DNA from: Zygotorulaspora mrakii
Lineage: Eukaryota; Ascomycota; Saccharomycetes; Saccharomycetales; Saccharomycetaceae
Direction: 5' to 3'
DNA length: 64,000 bases
Assembly (NCBI RefSeq): GCF_013402915.1
Contig: NC_050726.1
Span: forward strand, 575,501-639,500
Below, piece after piece: positions 51,619 to 62,765 of this stretch (positions are counted from its first letter, which is position 1; each line of letters opens with the position of its first letter). Under the pieces are notes generated by a model. The model was not told the origin of the DNA. It searched no databases and saw nothing but the letters and a program-made list of their open reading frames with translations. Both the position numbers and the translations under genes were made by a program.

Positions 51619-54600
51619 ATGATGAACAATAATGGCGGTAATAATGGTTCACACGGTATGATGTATAGTACAGGAAACATGTATGTAAGCACAAGCGAGA
51701 ACGGTGCTTCATCGTTCCCTGAGCATTTTTGGCCACAGCCAGTGATGGACGCTTCGTTAGGTGGGCTCGGTCAAATGCATTCGCAAAATCATAGCCACGG
51801 ACGTGGACATCAGTCTGATGGAGGGTTTGTCGTCAACGGAGAGAGCGGTCGTAGCAGTGGCAGTGGCAATGGGATTGGGATTATTAATGGTAACAGCAGT
51901 GGTAACGTCAGCGGCAATGTCAGCGGAAACAGCAGTGGTAATGCCAGTGGAGATAACGCTAGTCGTAGCGTTAGTAGGAATGGAACTCCAAACCTGAACA
52001 GGGCTGCCAATTACTATGCCTTTGTGAATAGTAGTAACCGGCCAATCAATTGCCCTCCACAGCATGGAAATCAATATTCAAGTAAGCCTTTTATTCATAA
52101 GCCAACCCAAAATCATCAATCAAACCAAGGCCAAATTCAAAGCCAAATTCAAAGTCAAAGTCAAAGTCGAAGTCAAAGTCAAAGTCAAATTCATCGTCAA
52201 ATTCAAACAGTCAATAAGGTCGACAATACAAGTGATCCATCAAGCCCTAGAACGCAACACAACTTAAATTACACCGGTGCAATAGGTCATCATAGTGCTT
52301 CATATATCAAAAAAAGGGTGGCAAAAGCCTGTGATCACTGTCGAAAGAGAAAAATTAAATGTGGTGAAATTGATAATAACACTAAAAAATGCGCCAATTG
52401 TACAAAATACTGTGTTGAATGTATTTTCTCTAACCCAAGGGATGATTTTGACAAAAAACAACGTAAAAGTTTTGATAATCTCATAAGATCAAATTCACAA
52501 GGTTCAGAAAACATTGATCCAATAAAATTTGGGGTGCCACTTGATTATAATGTTGACATAACAAACGATCTTATGACTAGTAGTAACACTAACGAGATAA
52601 CAAGAAATGATAACGAAACAAGGGAGGATTCAATAGACAGTGGTAAAGTGGAAAAATTGGATAGAAAAGTATCTGTTATCATTGATAAAGTTGCGAAATT
52701 AGAAGATTTATTTCATACACTATTGAAAAGTCATGAAAATGAAGCAGAAAAAAACTACCTAAACAAATCAAAACCAAGACATTACTATACAACATTGTTA
52801 ACCATTCAAAAATTGCTTTGGTTTAAACGAATAAATTGTCCACATGAATCGTATCAATTTTTTTTAAATCCATTAAGAGAAATAATGACTATTTCTATGA
52901 AATGGTATGTCGCTCAAATGAAAATTACTATTGATTTTTCTTCTCCAACGTTTAAAAACGGATACTATAGTGTAAATCCTATACCTTCTCGGGCTCAGTC
53001 TAAACGTTTGATTGAAAATTTTAGAGCAGCTCTCTTGGCTTCTTCTGGTCCAGGGTTTAATAGTTTAAAATACTATAGTGATTTGGTCGATAAATATTAT
53101 GATCTTGATTGGACATCATTATCTTACGCGGAAATGCTTTTACTTAATACAAGTATTTGTTCTGGTGCTTCAAGAATGAGGCAAGTAAATTCGAATGATT
53201 TTTACCATCTAAGAAAGGATAAATATAATCCAACAAGAAATGAATTGAAAAAAATTGAAAATGACACATTATTAAATGCGATTTTTTATTACAATAAAGT
53301 TGTTATTGGAAGTGGCGGAGTTATCGAAATTCAGGGCTTACTGTTATTAAGCTTATATTTACATGAAAATATCAATACAGATCTAGCTTTGACGGTTCTT
53401 TCGATAGCGATAAGGTTCGCTTTAGAGAATGAATTTAATAAAGTTCCTCCATTGAATATATCTTTTGAAGAAGAATCAATGAGAAGGAGTCTTTGGTGGC
53501 ATTGCTATAATAAGGATAAAAAATTTGCATTATTGTTATCAAAACCACCAATAATTAGATATGATGATACAAACATGTTAACAGATGAACAATACTACTT
53601 TTTTACAAAAAGGATTCTCTATACAAAATTTCCTGAGAAGGAAAAAGATATAGACAACTTGGATGATTTAGATTCTGCATTAGATTACGTGGTTAAATTC
53701 TCTGAATTTGTTCCTTTTATTATGTCATATTTTGTTCAAAATTTAGGTAAAATTGAAGCAAAAATTGTTGACATTTGTTTTTCTTTCAAAACTTTGGTAA
53801 ACCTTTCATTTGATCAAGTTGTCGATAAATTAATAGATATAAGAAAAGAATTGCTTGATTGGGTATCAACCTTACATCCCTCTATGAAATTGGATAGCTA
53901 CAAAAAATATATTTCTTTGTTGTATCTACCAAATGATGTTGAAGATCCCGGTTTAAGCTATGAAATTATTTCTTCACGCGTTATTGTGGCTCATCTACGT
54001 TCGCTACACTTGAAGAATCTTTTGTGCATGTTTGCAACATCATTTCTTTTGGATAATGCTGATAAATTTAGAACTACTCGTCATAAGATATTAACTCTCT
54101 ATACAATGTTTGAAGAAGAGGGTTTGAAAAGCTGTCTGGACATTCTGAAAATTTTCCAATTTGTTGAATATGATCTTCACATGTATAATGATACCTTATA
54201 CATTTTTCTAACAGCAGCATTTGCTTTAATACTACACGTTACTAAAAATATTAATATTCCTGACAAAAAAATAATTCCTCCTATTATTGAATTGTTGATA
54301 AAAGATCATGAGCTTCTTGTTGGCCCAAATCAGGAGCATTTAGTATCTGATAATAATAAATGGAACACATCAATTTTTTTCTATTCTTTTCTATTAGGAA
54401 AAGTTATCAATTCATTCAATATTAAAAATCCAATTGCAAAAGACTACAATTTTAAAGCTGAAACTTATGAACTAATGCTAAATAAGATTCAAAATTATAT
54501 GGAATTATTGAAGAATGATGTATTAGATGGTTTGGAGAGGCGTATGAATAATTACCCATTAGGAGATGATACTCCTAGCAAAAATGGCTCTGCTAAGCCA

Positions 54601-54993
54601 GCTGATATAATGCAAATATCTCCATTATCAAGATGTAGATTTAACAGTTTTGATGAAGGAACGATGAAAAATCTCAGATCAAAAAAAACCTTCGAGCTCT
54701 ACAATAAAGACGTAAAAAATTGGGTTAATTTATCATCCGAGAGCGACAAATCACTGTTTCCAATGAAAAATTCATACGTCAGAAGTTATGATCCATTCAC
54801 CTCTTATTCCGATGTTGAGAATTTGGCTAACGACTCCGCAACTTCAGCACAAGAGATTTTTCAGGACGAGGCGACTGATAACATAGATCCTTTATTGGAA
54901 CAGTTTCAAGACTTTTTCTGTCAAAATGAATTATTCTTTGACCGTGATTTGCAAATTGGCAAAGCATTCAGAAATCAAATATTCAAAGCTTAG
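51619..54993 (+). CDS. HAL9: Zn2Cys6 transcription factor, HAL9/TBS1 family
   Basis: Fungal zinc-cluster regulator. In S. cerevisiae Hal9 affects salt tolerance (ENA1 expression) and Tbs1 is its duplicate. The 1124 residues begin with a Ser/Gly/Asn-rich region containing repeated GNxSG units (about 93-115) and a Gln-Ser repeat (about 170-198). The DNA-binding Zn2Cys6 cluster is at C238-x2-C241 through C268, followed by a basic linker. The fungal-specific middle domain covers about 390-900. A C-terminal acidic region ends in Phe-rich segments that could activate. The place between APD1 and ARA1/MSH2 corresponds to both TBS1 (YBR150C) and HAL9 (YOL089C), so it is the single ancestor-type gene. 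Confidence 0.88.
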   Translation: MMNNNGGNNGSHGMMYSTGNMYVSTSENGASSFPEHFWPQPVMDASLGGLGQMHSQNHSHGRGHQSDGGFVVNGESGRSSGSGNGIGIINGNSSGNVSGNVSGNSSGNASGDNASRSVSRNGTPNLNRAANYYAFVNSSNRPINCPPQHGNQYSSKPFIHKPTQNHQSNQGQIQSQIQSQSQSRSQSQSQIHRQIQTVNKVDNTSDPSSPRTQHNLNYTGAIGHHSASYIKKRVAKACDHCRKRKIKCGEIDNNTKKCANCTKYCVECIFSNPRDDFDKKQRKSFDNLIRSNSQGSENIDPIKFGVPLDYNVDITNDLMTSSNTNEITRNDNETREDSIDSGKVEKLDRKVSVIIDKVAKLEDLFHTLLKSHENEAEKNYLNKSKPRHYYTTLLTIQKLLWFKRINCPHESYQFFLNPLREIMTISMKWYVAQMKITIDFSSPTFKNGYYSVNPIPSRAQSKRLIENFRAALLASSGPGFNSLKYYSDLVDKYYDLDWTSLSYAEMLLLNTSICSGASRMRQVNSNDFYHLRKDKYNPTRNELKKIENDTLLNAIFYYNKVVIGSGGVIEIQGLLLLSLYLHENINTDLALTVLSIAIRFALENEFNKVPPLNISFEEESMRRSLWWHCYNKDKKFALLLSKPPIIRYDDTNMLTDEQYYFFTKRILYTKFPEKEKDIDNLDDLDSALDYVVKFSEFVPFIMSYFVQNLGKIEAKIVDICFSFKTLVNLSFDQVVDKLIDIRKELLDWVSTLHPSMKLDSYKKYISLLYLPNDVEDPGLSYEIISSRVIVAHLRSLHLKNLLCMFATSFLLDNADKFRTTRHKILTLYTMFEEEGLKSCLDILKIFQFVEYDLHMYNDTLYIFLTAAFALILHVTKNINIPDKKIIPPIIELLIKDHELLVGPNQEHLVSDNNKWNTSIFFYSFLLGKVINSFNIKNPIAKDYNFKAETYELMLNKIQNYMELLKNDVLDGLERRMNNYPLGDDTPSKNGSAKPADIMQISPLSRCRFNSFDEGTMKNLRSKKTFELYNKDVKNWVNLSSESDKSLFPMKNSYVRSYDPFTSYSDVENLANDSATSAQEIFQDEATDNIDPLLEQFQDFFCQNELFFDRDLQIGKAFRNQIFKA
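52130..52215 (+). repeat. CAAAGT/CAAATT coding repeat
   Basis: Tandem hexamers CAAAGT and CAAATT encode alternating Gln-Ser and Gln-Ile in the N-terminal region of the HAL9/TBS1-type protein. The frame is kept. Confidence 0.85.
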
Positions 54994-55113
54994 TTTAGCA
55001 TACATTCAACTAATGCAAAACTACACTAACGTTAATTGTTTTTGTACTTTCACTTATTCATTATTGTTAAATAATTTGCTATACACGTGCATTCGCCATA
55101 CATATATTTAAAA

Positions 55114-56100
55114 CTACAGCGCTGGCCCTGCACCTGTAAATCCTGGAACAATAACGTTCCATTTTTCGTCCACATATCTCTTTGGATCTTGTACGCCAAT
55201 ATCGTTTAATCTGCTAATATCTTCAGCTGATAAAGCAACAAATTGAATGTTGGATGAAATTCTTGTTGGATTCAAAGACCTTGGTATAACAATATTACCT
55301 TGTCTAATATGATATGACGTAAGAATATCGTTTGGCGATGAATCATATTTTTTGCTTAATTCCTGAACTAGTGGAAGTTTAATATTTGGTGCACCATGGG
55401 AACCCAATGGTGAATATGCAGTCATCAACATGCCATTCTCATGACAGAATTTCATCATTTCCAATTGAGGCAAGCGAGGATGGGCTTCGACTTGGTTAAG
55501 TGCCGGTCTTACCCTACACTCTTTGAAAAGTCGCTGGATGTATTCAATAGGAAAGTTGGATACACCTATTGCTTTTACGCGGTGGTCCGTTGGATCGAGA
55601 TAAATCTTTTCCATTTGCTTGTACGTTTCAATCCAATCAGCGTCCAAGTTATAATCTGGCTCTCCGTCAGGCTTCTCCGGGTTTCTTGCCAGTCCACAGA
55701 CACCATGTTCGTCCTTCTGCTTGTTGTAGCAAAGTGGCCAATGCTGTAACCACATATCGATGTAGCCAACACCCAAGCTCGCCAAGGTTTGCTGCAAAGA
55801 ACGCTCAGCTTCATCCCACATAACCGGCCAAACCTTGCTTGTTATGAAAAGATCCTCCCTTTTGATGACGCCTTCTTCAATCAGCTCCTTAATAGCGGCT
55901 CCAACAAAAGGCTCTGTGCCATACGCCCACGCCGTATCTATTTGTCTGTAACCTGCCTTGACAGCCGCCTTGACAGCCTGCTTCGTCTCAGCAAGCTTCT
56001 CAGGAGGATTTGCGGTACCTAAGCCAAATGCCGGCATCCTGGTACCATTGTTAAGCAAAAATGAAATTTCTGTGCTTCTTGGATGTAGTGCGCCCGTCAT
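55114..56100 (-). CDS. ARA1: Aldo-keto reductase, arabinose dehydrogenase type
   Basis: NADP-dependent aldo-keto reductase acting on D-arabinose and dicarbonyls in S. cerevisiae. The 328 residues compare with about 344, the difference being a shorter N-terminus. The catalytic tetrad is D55, Y60, K89 and H120 in the (beta/alpha)8 barrel, in the segments [20 protein letters not shown] and [18 protein letters not shown] and the NADP-site IVIPRSLNP near the C-terminal part are present. It lies between the HAL9/TBS1 gene and MSH2, equal to YBR149W. Confidence 0.93.
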   Translation of the reverse strand: MTGALHPRSTEISFLLNNGTRMPAFGLGTANPPEKLAETKQAVKAAVKAGYRQIDTAWAYGTEPFVGAAIKELIEEGVIKREDLFITSKVWPVMWDEAERSLQQTLASLGVGYIDMWLQHWPLCYNKQKDEHGVCGLARNPEKPDGEPDYNLDADWIETYKQMEKIYLDPTDHRVKAIGVSNFPIEYIQRLFKECRVRPALNQVEAHPRLPQLEMMKFCHENGMLMTAYSPLGSHGAPNIKLPLVQELSKKYDSSPNDILTSYHIRQGNIVIPRSLNPTRISSNIQFVALSAEDISRLNDIGVQDPKRYVDEKWNVIVPGFTGAGPAL

Positions 56101-56563
56101 TTCCAGCCTCTTTATAAGTTAACCAATTACTCACTCGCCGTACCCTTGGGCTAGATTCTAAACTTCGATAAAATTCTGCTGAATATCAATTGGTTTATAT
56201 ACTTGTTATTTGCAGCTAAACTCAAAGGATGCATGCCTTTGCGATTATTTAATCTTCTTTTACCTTCGCGCGTGTTGGTTTATCGCGCACCCCTGTACGT
56301 CAGATTATCGCGCCGAATTGCTGCAACAGCAACGAGAAGTCAATTATCACCGGTTCAGCTGCTTTTTATCTCCTAGCTGTTGAAGCTGGCACGTATGCTA
56401 AACACTAACGTCGACCGAAACAATCATATCGATTGAAACAATAATATCAACCAAAACTTTAACTCTACAGGTAGTTCGACCGATAAAATAACGTTACGAA
56501 ACAGGAATTCCGCGACCGGGTTTCACATGAAAGGAACTGCGCTTAGTGGACGTAAACATCTCA
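56101..56563. other. ARA1-MSH2 intergenic region
   Basis: This 463-bp region holds the ARA1 promoter and the MSH2 3' end, both genes being on the minus strand. No clear site or gene was recognised. Confidence 0.45.
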
Positions 56564-59446
56564 TCACAAAAGGGTCTCTTTTACGTAGTTCAGGTACTTA
56601 TCGTTCGTGGCCGTTGACTCTTGGGCTAGCTTGCGTAAGAGGTCCTGTATTTTCTGTTGGCTTTTCTCTTCCGACAGCTTTGTGGGATCGGTCAAGCCTT
56701 CCTCTTCGAGAGTAGAAACCCACTGCTTCAACAGAGCCTTCAGGCGTTCACTGCCCTCATTGATCTCCGAAGTAGTAAGCTTGGGTTTCTTGTCGTCTTT
56801 GTTGTATTGCTTGAGCTCTTCCAGCTCATTGGCCTTACGTTTCGCCATCTTGACAATTTTTTGTGGGAATTTAACAACTTCTGCAACATGAATACCGAAT
56901 GACTGATCTGAGATCCCAGGCTCAACCTTGTATAATAGTGTAATATCCTCCTCGGTATCGAGTTTGTTATCTTGCTGCTCTATGTGAGCAACAACATGCA
57001 TGTTTTTGACAGAATGGTGCTTGGTGGCCAAGGAAGTCAGTTCATGGAAATGAGTTGCGAAGAGAACGAAACACTTGATTTCGCTTACAATGTGTTCTGC
57101 AATCGCCCAAGCTAGACCAAAACCGTCGTACGTGCTTGTACCACGCCCCAACTCGTCAACTATAATCAAGGAATTCTTGGTAGCATTTTTCAAAATGGAT
57201 GCGGTTTCCAGCATTTCAACCATAAATGTCGATACACCTTTCAACTGGGAATCACCAGCACCTACTCTGCATAAGATTGCATCGACAACGGCAATTTCCG
57301 CCTCTTCACATGGTACGAAACAACCAATTTGTGCCATTAAGGATATTACTCCAACTTGTCTGATATATGTGGATTTACCGCCCATATTTGGTCCGGTGAT
57401 TATTATAAAATTACCGTTGTCATCTAACTCGACATCGTTTGCGATAAATGTCATCTCATCCTGCATTTCTAAAACAGGATGACGAGATCCAATTAAGCGT
57501 GTTTTCCTTTCAACACCAAATCCATGCATTTTAGGCCTTATGTAAGGTATTGGAGCATATGAAGCAGCATGTGCAAATGAACATAAAACATCCAAATGTG
57601 CCAGAATGAGAGAGATCTTTTCCAAAACTGGGCTATAGGTCAATGTGATATTTACAATTTCCTTTACCAATGACATTTGCTGCTTCTCATACGCTTTTTG
57701 TAAATTGGCTGTCTCATTTGCAATCTCTTTCATTTCTTTTGTACTGAAGAAAATACCAGCCTTTACAGTGGATAACTCCAGATAGTTTTTATGTTTACGT
57801 AACTCCTTGGCATCATTACGCGTTAGCCTCATACACCATCCATGGATATGATGATTTTCCAATTTTAGTTTTTTATCGGGATCAAATCCAAGATCTTCGG
57901 CGGCATTCAGGTGAATGGTATTTATCTGGTTCATTACTTGATTCAGCTGATCTCTAATCCTTGCTAGCTCCTCGTTGAACTCAACCTTAATCATATATTG
58001 ATTGCTTGTCTCATATGCTTCCAAATCAACAGTCGTTTCAACCATTTCCTGTAATTTGCTCAAAGGATCCATGTGACCAAGTAACGACTCAAGCCAAACA
58101 GAATTAACTAAGTTTCTGACCTCATCGTTGATATTTTCGTCATCCAAAAAGGAGCTCAGGACTTGAACAATCTCTGGAACCCTTTTGCAAACTTGGTAGA
58201 TTTTTAGCACATCTTCTAGATTACCATTTCTATTTAATTTCTTGGTAACACGGCGAATATCTGGTACAAGAGGTAATTGTTCAGTTTGCAGAATTTGTCT
58301 CAGTTCAAGTTGCTCAATCAAATGTTCAACTAATGTATGCCTTTTATCGATCTCATTTAAATCTGTCAAAGGTTGCTTTAGCCATTCATTGAGTAATCGA
58401 ACGCCTGCATTTGTCTTGCAATTGTTCAATAGCTGAAATAAAGATGATATTTTACCATTACTACCGCCTCCAGTACCAAAAAATGTATCTGTAGTAGCTG
58501 ATAAATTCTGGGAAGAGTTTTGTGGGAATAAATTTAGCGCTTTTATAGCTGATGCATCCAATTTGACAAACTCTTTTAGGGAATGCTCAGTAATCTCATA
58601 TTTACCAAGTTGATCTTCTTCACTCAGTAACTGTAGATAGCCCAAAAGTGCGCCACAAGCACCAAGAGACAGTGTAGAAAATTTTGGCAAAGATAGGGAT
58701 AATTTGTCACCGATTAGTCTGGTCAAATCAAGATCAACATCTTTGTCAGAAAATTCTGAGTTCTTCACTAAGGTTGCCACAGAGCCACATCTATCAATAA
58801 TACCTGAAATTTTCTTCAGTTCTCCACTGGCATTTTCACTTTGAGTTAAATCAGGAATCAAGCACTCTCTGACTCCAAGCTGAATCAATAAACTCTCTAA
58901 ATTCGAGTAAACTTCGTTGTCAATAATGTTTAGCATACCGATCTTATAGTTGCTTGTGTCTATGAATGCGACACCAAGGACGCAGAATCCTTCCTGTGAG
59001 TTGAACTTCAGTTTTAAACTGGCAATCACAATGGAGGAGTCAATAGACACATTCATCAAGTCAATAATTTGTTCAATATTTCCGGGTGAAGCACTTTTGA
59101 CCAGTTTCCACGATTTATCATATACTTCGACCTTGTAATTCATTTCCAGTAGGCAAATCTTCAGCAAATTACTGATCATTTGTGCAGACACAGTTACATA
59201 TTTGCATGGCTCTTTGAATTGTTTTGACACGGAGGGGTCCAACTTGCAATCCTTCAATACAGACTGAGTGTGGTATATGCTGTCCGCAACAAATAAGGCG
59301 TCATTTCCAACAACTATATAATATTCTCCCTTATCCACGATCCTTATAGTGGATGCAGGCTTCTCGGAAAGATTTAAGAATCTTCTGTAAAATCCTCTCT
59401 CTTCCGAAATATCAGTGAACTTTAAATCAGGCCTATTAGATGACAT
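56564..59446 (-). CDS. MSH2: DNA mismatch repair protein Msh2
   Basis: MutS homologue that pairs with Msh3 or Msh6 to bind mismatches and loops. The 960 residues compare with 964. It has an N-terminal mismatch/connector domain from FYRRFLNLSEKP, and a lever/clamp region with QLLNNCKTNAGVRLLNEWLKQPL near 340-360. The ATPase has Walker A TGPNMGGKST with K691, Walker B SLIIVDELGRGTSTYDGFG, and a C-terminal helix-turn-helix dimerisation part. An MCB site lies 123 bp upstream. It is tandem with SPO21/YSW1, as YOL090W-YOL091W. Confidence 0.98.
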   Translation of the reverse strand: MSSNRPDLKFTDISEERGFYRRFLNLSEKPASTIRIVDKGEYYIVVGNDALFVADSIYHTQSVLKDCKLDPSVSKQFKEPCKYVTVSAQMISNLLKICLLEMNYKVEVYDKSWKLVKSASPGNIEQIIDLMNVSIDSSIVIASLKLKFNSQEGFCVLGVAFIDTSNYKIGMLNIIDNEVYSNLESLLIQLGVRECLIPDLTQSENASGELKKISGIIDRCGSVATLVKNSEFSDKDVDLDLTRLIGDKLSLSLPKFSTLSLGACGALLGYLQLLSEEDQLGKYEITEHSLKEFVKLDASAIKALNLFPQNSSQNLSATTDTFFGTGGGSNGKISSLFQLLNNCKTNAGVRLLNEWLKQPLTDLNEIDKRHTLVEHLIEQLELRQILQTEQLPLVPDIRRVTKKLNRNGNLEDVLKIYQVCKRVPEIVQVLSSFLDDENINDEVRNLVNSVWLESLLGHMDPLSKLQEMVETTVDLEAYETSNQYMIKVEFNEELARIRDQLNQVMNQINTIHLNAAEDLGFDPDKKLKLENHHIHGWCMRLTRNDAKELRKHKNYLELSTVKAGIFFSTKEMKEIANETANLQKAYEKQQMSLVKEIVNITLTYSPVLEKISLILAHLDVLCSFAHAASYAPIPYIRPKMHGFGVERKTRLIGSRHPVLEMQDEMTFIANDVELDDNGNFIIITGPNMGGKSTYIRQVGVISLMAQIGCFVPCEEAEIAVVDAILCRVGAGDSQLKGVSTFMVEMLETASILKNATKNSLIIVDELGRGTSTYDGFGLAWAIAEHIVSEIKCFVLFATHFHELTSLATKHHSVKNMHVVAHIEQQDNKLDTEEDITLLYKVEPGISDQSFGIHVAEVVKFPQKIVKMAKRKANELEELKQYNKDDKKPKLTTSEINEGSERLKALLKQWVSTLEEEGLTDPTKLSEEKSQQKIQDLLRKLAQESTATNDKYLNYVKETLL

Positions 59447-59568
59447 TGAGTTCGATATCTAGCAATACCAAAGTATCGGGTGACTGCTCTCTGATTAATG
59501 TACAGCGTCGTTAACTTAATTTCCTGATGTCAACGAAATATATATTTCATTTATATTTTAGTTTTGAT

Positions 59569-59574
59569 ACGCGT
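59569..59574. promoter_or_regulatory. MCB site of MSH2
   Basis: ACGCGT, the MluI cell-cycle box bound by MBF, lies 123 bp upstream of the MSH2 start. It fits G1/S expression of mismatch repair genes. The remainder of the 566-bp region to the SPO21 3' end (59447-60012) shows no gene. Confidence 0.65.
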
Positions 59575-60012
59575 CGCACAAGACACGTAAAGCGCAGCTT
59601 CAAGATCATCAAGATGAGACCAACTAAGTGACAGCTTCTTCAAACACTATGCTTTTGAAGATATTGTGCTACTTTGTCTGCCTTAGTTTGCACTTTCCAC
59701 TGCCGAAAATGGTATGAGGTATTAGTTCGGAGTAGGAAATTGTATGGTGTGGAGTGATACACTTACTGCAACAGCAATGTTAGTCTGCATTTCGCAGCTC
59801 ATTCTTGCTGCCCCGTATATTCACTTCGTTTGAAAATTGGGTAGTTAATAAAATAACTCAAAGTCTTTACCAGTTGTAATGCATATATGAAAAAAGCTAC
59901 CTAAATTTATAATAACCACGATAAGATAAAAATCATTGAGCAACTTTGGATAGCTGTGCTTTATAAGCACTGTTTATGTCCTTTAAATGAGAAACCTTTC
60001 TCCATCCTTATC

Positions 60013-62346
60013 TTAGATTCTTTTCTGTTCTTGTATCTCTTTTAGTAACCGGTCGACGTAGTGTTCGTAATCACCGATTTGCTTTCTGAGGCCTGTCAAT
60101 TGATTGCTGAGGAAATTATTTGAGCGCATATACGATACATGCTTCGTTACAATTTGTTCCAAAAATGTTTGCCTGGCGAAAACATTATAGAATGTGATCA
60201 CTTGCTTTTGACAATCTTCTAATTTGGCCTCCAATGCTTGATCTTCCAATTTGATGGTTGATGTGAAGTACGGTGTATTCAAAATTTTCAAATGATAGTC
60301 AAAATCAGACAGCATTTGATCAGGGATAATACCTCTATAGTACAGCATTAAATGCGACATAAAAATTAACGATTGTGCTCTATGGCAATCGGTAAGTTGT
60401 AGCTTTTTCAGAAGGAGCTTTCTTTCTCGACGAAGATCAAGAACTTTACGTCTCTCATCATGAAAATTCTCTTGAATTTTTAGATTGCCAACCTTCAAAA
60501 TGCCAATAGTATTTTCGTATCTATTCTTCATACTTGACGTCAATTCCAAATTTTTTACTGACTCTCTCTCATCTACTTCCTTCTTTGTTTTTTCATTCTC
60601 TAACATAGTTGAGAGCTGCAGAGTCGTGAATCCTTGCTTTTCCTGCAAAATTTCATGTTTTACTAACATCTCATTTAAATTTTTTTGTAAAAGTTCAGCT
60701 TTGGCCTCTGTAGATTCATTTTTGGTTTTGAGCTCACTCAGCAGACGTTCCTTTGATTCCAATTGTTTATTTAACTTCGTAACTTGAACTTCGTGCTTTT
60801 TAAGAGTGTCTTTCTGATGGTTTTTAATATTCCTTTTTTGCGATTTTGTCTCTTCCAACTTTTCCATCAATTCCTCGTTCAGCTCTCTACCAAACTGTAA
60901 ATCTTTTTGTAGGTCGCAAATTGTCGATTTTAAATTATCAGACTGCTTGTTTAAAGTAAGATTTAATTTGCTTTTCTCCTCCATTTCTGTTTCTAAATTT
61001 GCCAATGTAAATCTACTAATATTTAGCTCATTCTCTAAATTCTGCCTTTCTTTCCCGTTTTCCTCTTGAATGTCAACTATGTGTCTCACGAAATCCACTA
61101 TTTCTTTGCTTATTTCAGATATAGTTATATTGCTTCCTGCAGATACTGACGATAGAGACTTAACGTCTTTTGTCAGCAGTTTTAAAGCAGAGTCAAAGTT
61201 GCAGAATGTGACTGATTCTTTATCCAACCATGCATGATCATAAACCATATGATTGCCTAATAATGAGGATGGTTCGAAGACGTATTTATATGGATTATTG
61301 GAAACTTCTGCAGGAGGAGTTATGGGTGATATTTCATCTTTTTCTTCGAAAGAAGGTGAAAATACCACATCAATCCTTTCCTTCAAAGTATGAGCTCTTT
61401 CAAAAGAGCTTGAAGTGCTGTCAACTTCTTCTTCCTCATCACTATGTTGGCTTTCTGAGTAGACTGAATTTCCACGGTAGCCACTCTTTAAGTTAGCTTT
61501 TTCATCAATTGTAATATCTGATAATTGTGCGGCTAGTTTTATCAGGTTTTTTTCACGTTTGTGCTCCTTTGATAAACTTTCATCTCTATTTGAATTCAAG
61601 ACATCCGATGAGTTGCGTTCAGCTTTTGCGCCACGGTGGGCATGCTTCCAGCCCCTCCAAAATTTGGAGCTACTTGCTTGTGATGTGGGCGTGTGCAACA
61701 ACAATGATTTTTCTGAGTCATCTGTATCTCTTTCGACAATACTACTTTTTTCGACACAGCTCTCGCCTCCCTTGTGCTTTACTTGATCCCCGTCCACCTC
61801 CTGTTGTTCGCTTTCTCCTCCTTGAGTAGGACTATTACATGCAACTTCATTATCACGTCTAAAAAATGATCTGAAGCTTCTCCTAGATGAGCTTCCAGTT
61901 TTAGATCCATTTGGAGTTCCTTCTGCGACAATTGACCCGGCTGATATACCGGATGCACAAGATGCACCAGACGCGGAAGAGGTCGTTGTTTCTATTCTTG
62001 AACTTGTGGTTGCATTTGACCGACTATGTTTGTGACTACCAAACCAAGATTTAACAGAAGTTTCAGTAACTTCTCTCTCACCGTCCTCATCAGAGCTGGT
62101 CAAATCATCATCATCATCTCTCACTGAATAATCTTTGAAATCTGGGACCTTGCTTGTTGCCGTTGCCTTTGTGTCTGTGACGTCCTCATGTTTTTCTGCT
62201 CCAGATCCAAATCCTTTTACTTTCGAAATTTGTCTTTCTTCTTGCTCGTCCTCGAGATTTTTGTTCTCCTTTTCTGAATGGTCAGCATCTGTGTCTAGTT
62301 GTGTTTCAAGCACATTGGGATTATAATCCATTTTGAATAAAGGCAT
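60013..62346 (-). CDS. SPO21: Coiled-coil protein, SPO21/YSW1 family
   Basis: Spo21/Mpc70 is a component of the meiosis-specific outer plaque of the spindle pole body that starts prospore membrane growth. Ysw1 is its S. cerevisiae duplicate. The 777 residues are longer than the about 609 of either. About 1-330 is Ser/Glu-rich and disordered. About 400-650 is a long coiled coil (NLETEMEEKSKLNLTLNKQ and later heptads), and a conserved C-terminal domain with LSDFDYHLKILNTPYFTS ends in another coiled coil. The first ATG is at 62346; the frame is open two codons further. Position next to MSH2 and the PQ-loop gene supports the call, since sequence identity in such proteins is low. Confidence 0.78.
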   Translation of the reverse strand: MPLFKMDYNPNVLETQLDTDADHSEKENKNLEDEQEERQISKVKGFGSGAEKHEDVTDTKATATSKVPDFKDYSVRDDDDDLTSSDEDGEREVTETSVKSWFGSHKHSRSNATTSSRIETTTSSASGASCASGISAGSIVAEGTPNGSKTGSSSRRSFRSFFRRDNEVACNSPTQGGESEQQEVDGDQVKHKGGESCVEKSSIVERDTDDSEKSLLLHTPTSQASSSKFWRGWKHAHRGAKAERNSSDVLNSNRDESLSKEHKREKNLIKLAAQLSDITIDEKANLKSGYRGNSVYSESQHSDEEEEVDSTSSSFERAHTLKERIDVVFSPSFEEKDEISPITPPAEVSNNPYKYVFEPSSLLGNHMVYDHAWLDKESVTFCNFDSALKLLTKDVKSLSSVSAGSNITISEISKEIVDFVRHIVDIQEENGKERQNLENELNISRFTLANLETEMEEKSKLNLTLNKQSDNLKSTICDLQKDLQFGRELNEELMEKLEETKSQKRNIKNHQKDTLKKHEVQVTKLNKQLESKERLLSELKTKNESTEAKAELLQKNLNEMLVKHEILQEKQGFTTLQLSTMLENEKTKKEVDERESVKNLELTSSMKNRYENTIGILKVGNLKIQENFHDERRKVLDLRRERKLLLKKLQLTDCHRAQSLIFMSHLMLYYRGIIPDQMLSDFDYHLKILNTPYFTSTIKLEDQALEAKLEDCQKQVITFYNVFARQTFLEQIVTKHVSYMRSNNFLSNQLTGLRKQIGDYEHYVDRLLKEIQEQKRI

Positions 62347-62550
62347 GTCCAAGTGTTAACTATCCAGAAAATAACCGAATGAGAGACCTTTAAACTCCTA
62401 AAATACTAAAGTATTAACCGATAGCTTCTTTCAGGGTTCAAAGTTTCAAATAAAAAAGGACGTTAATACTAATGTGAACTGAGATTGGCTAAAGAGCACA
62501 GATATTTGAGTTCATTGCATCTCATCAGATTGAAAACAACTTGATTCAAA

Positions 62551-62559
62551 TTTTGTGTC
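62551..62559 (-). promoter_or_regulatory. Middle sporulation element of SPO21
   Basis: GACACAAAA on the minus strand matches the Ndt80 consensus (DNCRCAAAW) perfectly, 205 bp before the SPO21 start. This is where control of a spore-specific spindle pole gene would be expected. Nothing else was seen in the 419-bp region up to the next gene. Confidence 0.65.
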
Positions 62560-62765
62560 ACCGACGTTATTTGCGTCTGAGCGGTCCGCGACGTCGCTGC
62601 TTTCGCATACATTGATACAAAATAGATACAACGAAAAATCGAAAAAGGGCTACTGTAATAGTTGTTAGATCGTTAAATTAACTTTAGGCGTCTAGGCATA
62701 GCATAAATAAAGCTTTTAGATACGACAATATAATCCTCTTTCATCTTGCTCCAATTCTACCTTCT

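Noticed and set aside
59649..59830. Small hydrophobic open frame at 59649 followed by GTATGA, suggesting a tiny spliced gene
   Set aside because: No branch point, and joining to the next hydrophobic frame gives a stop in each phase tried.
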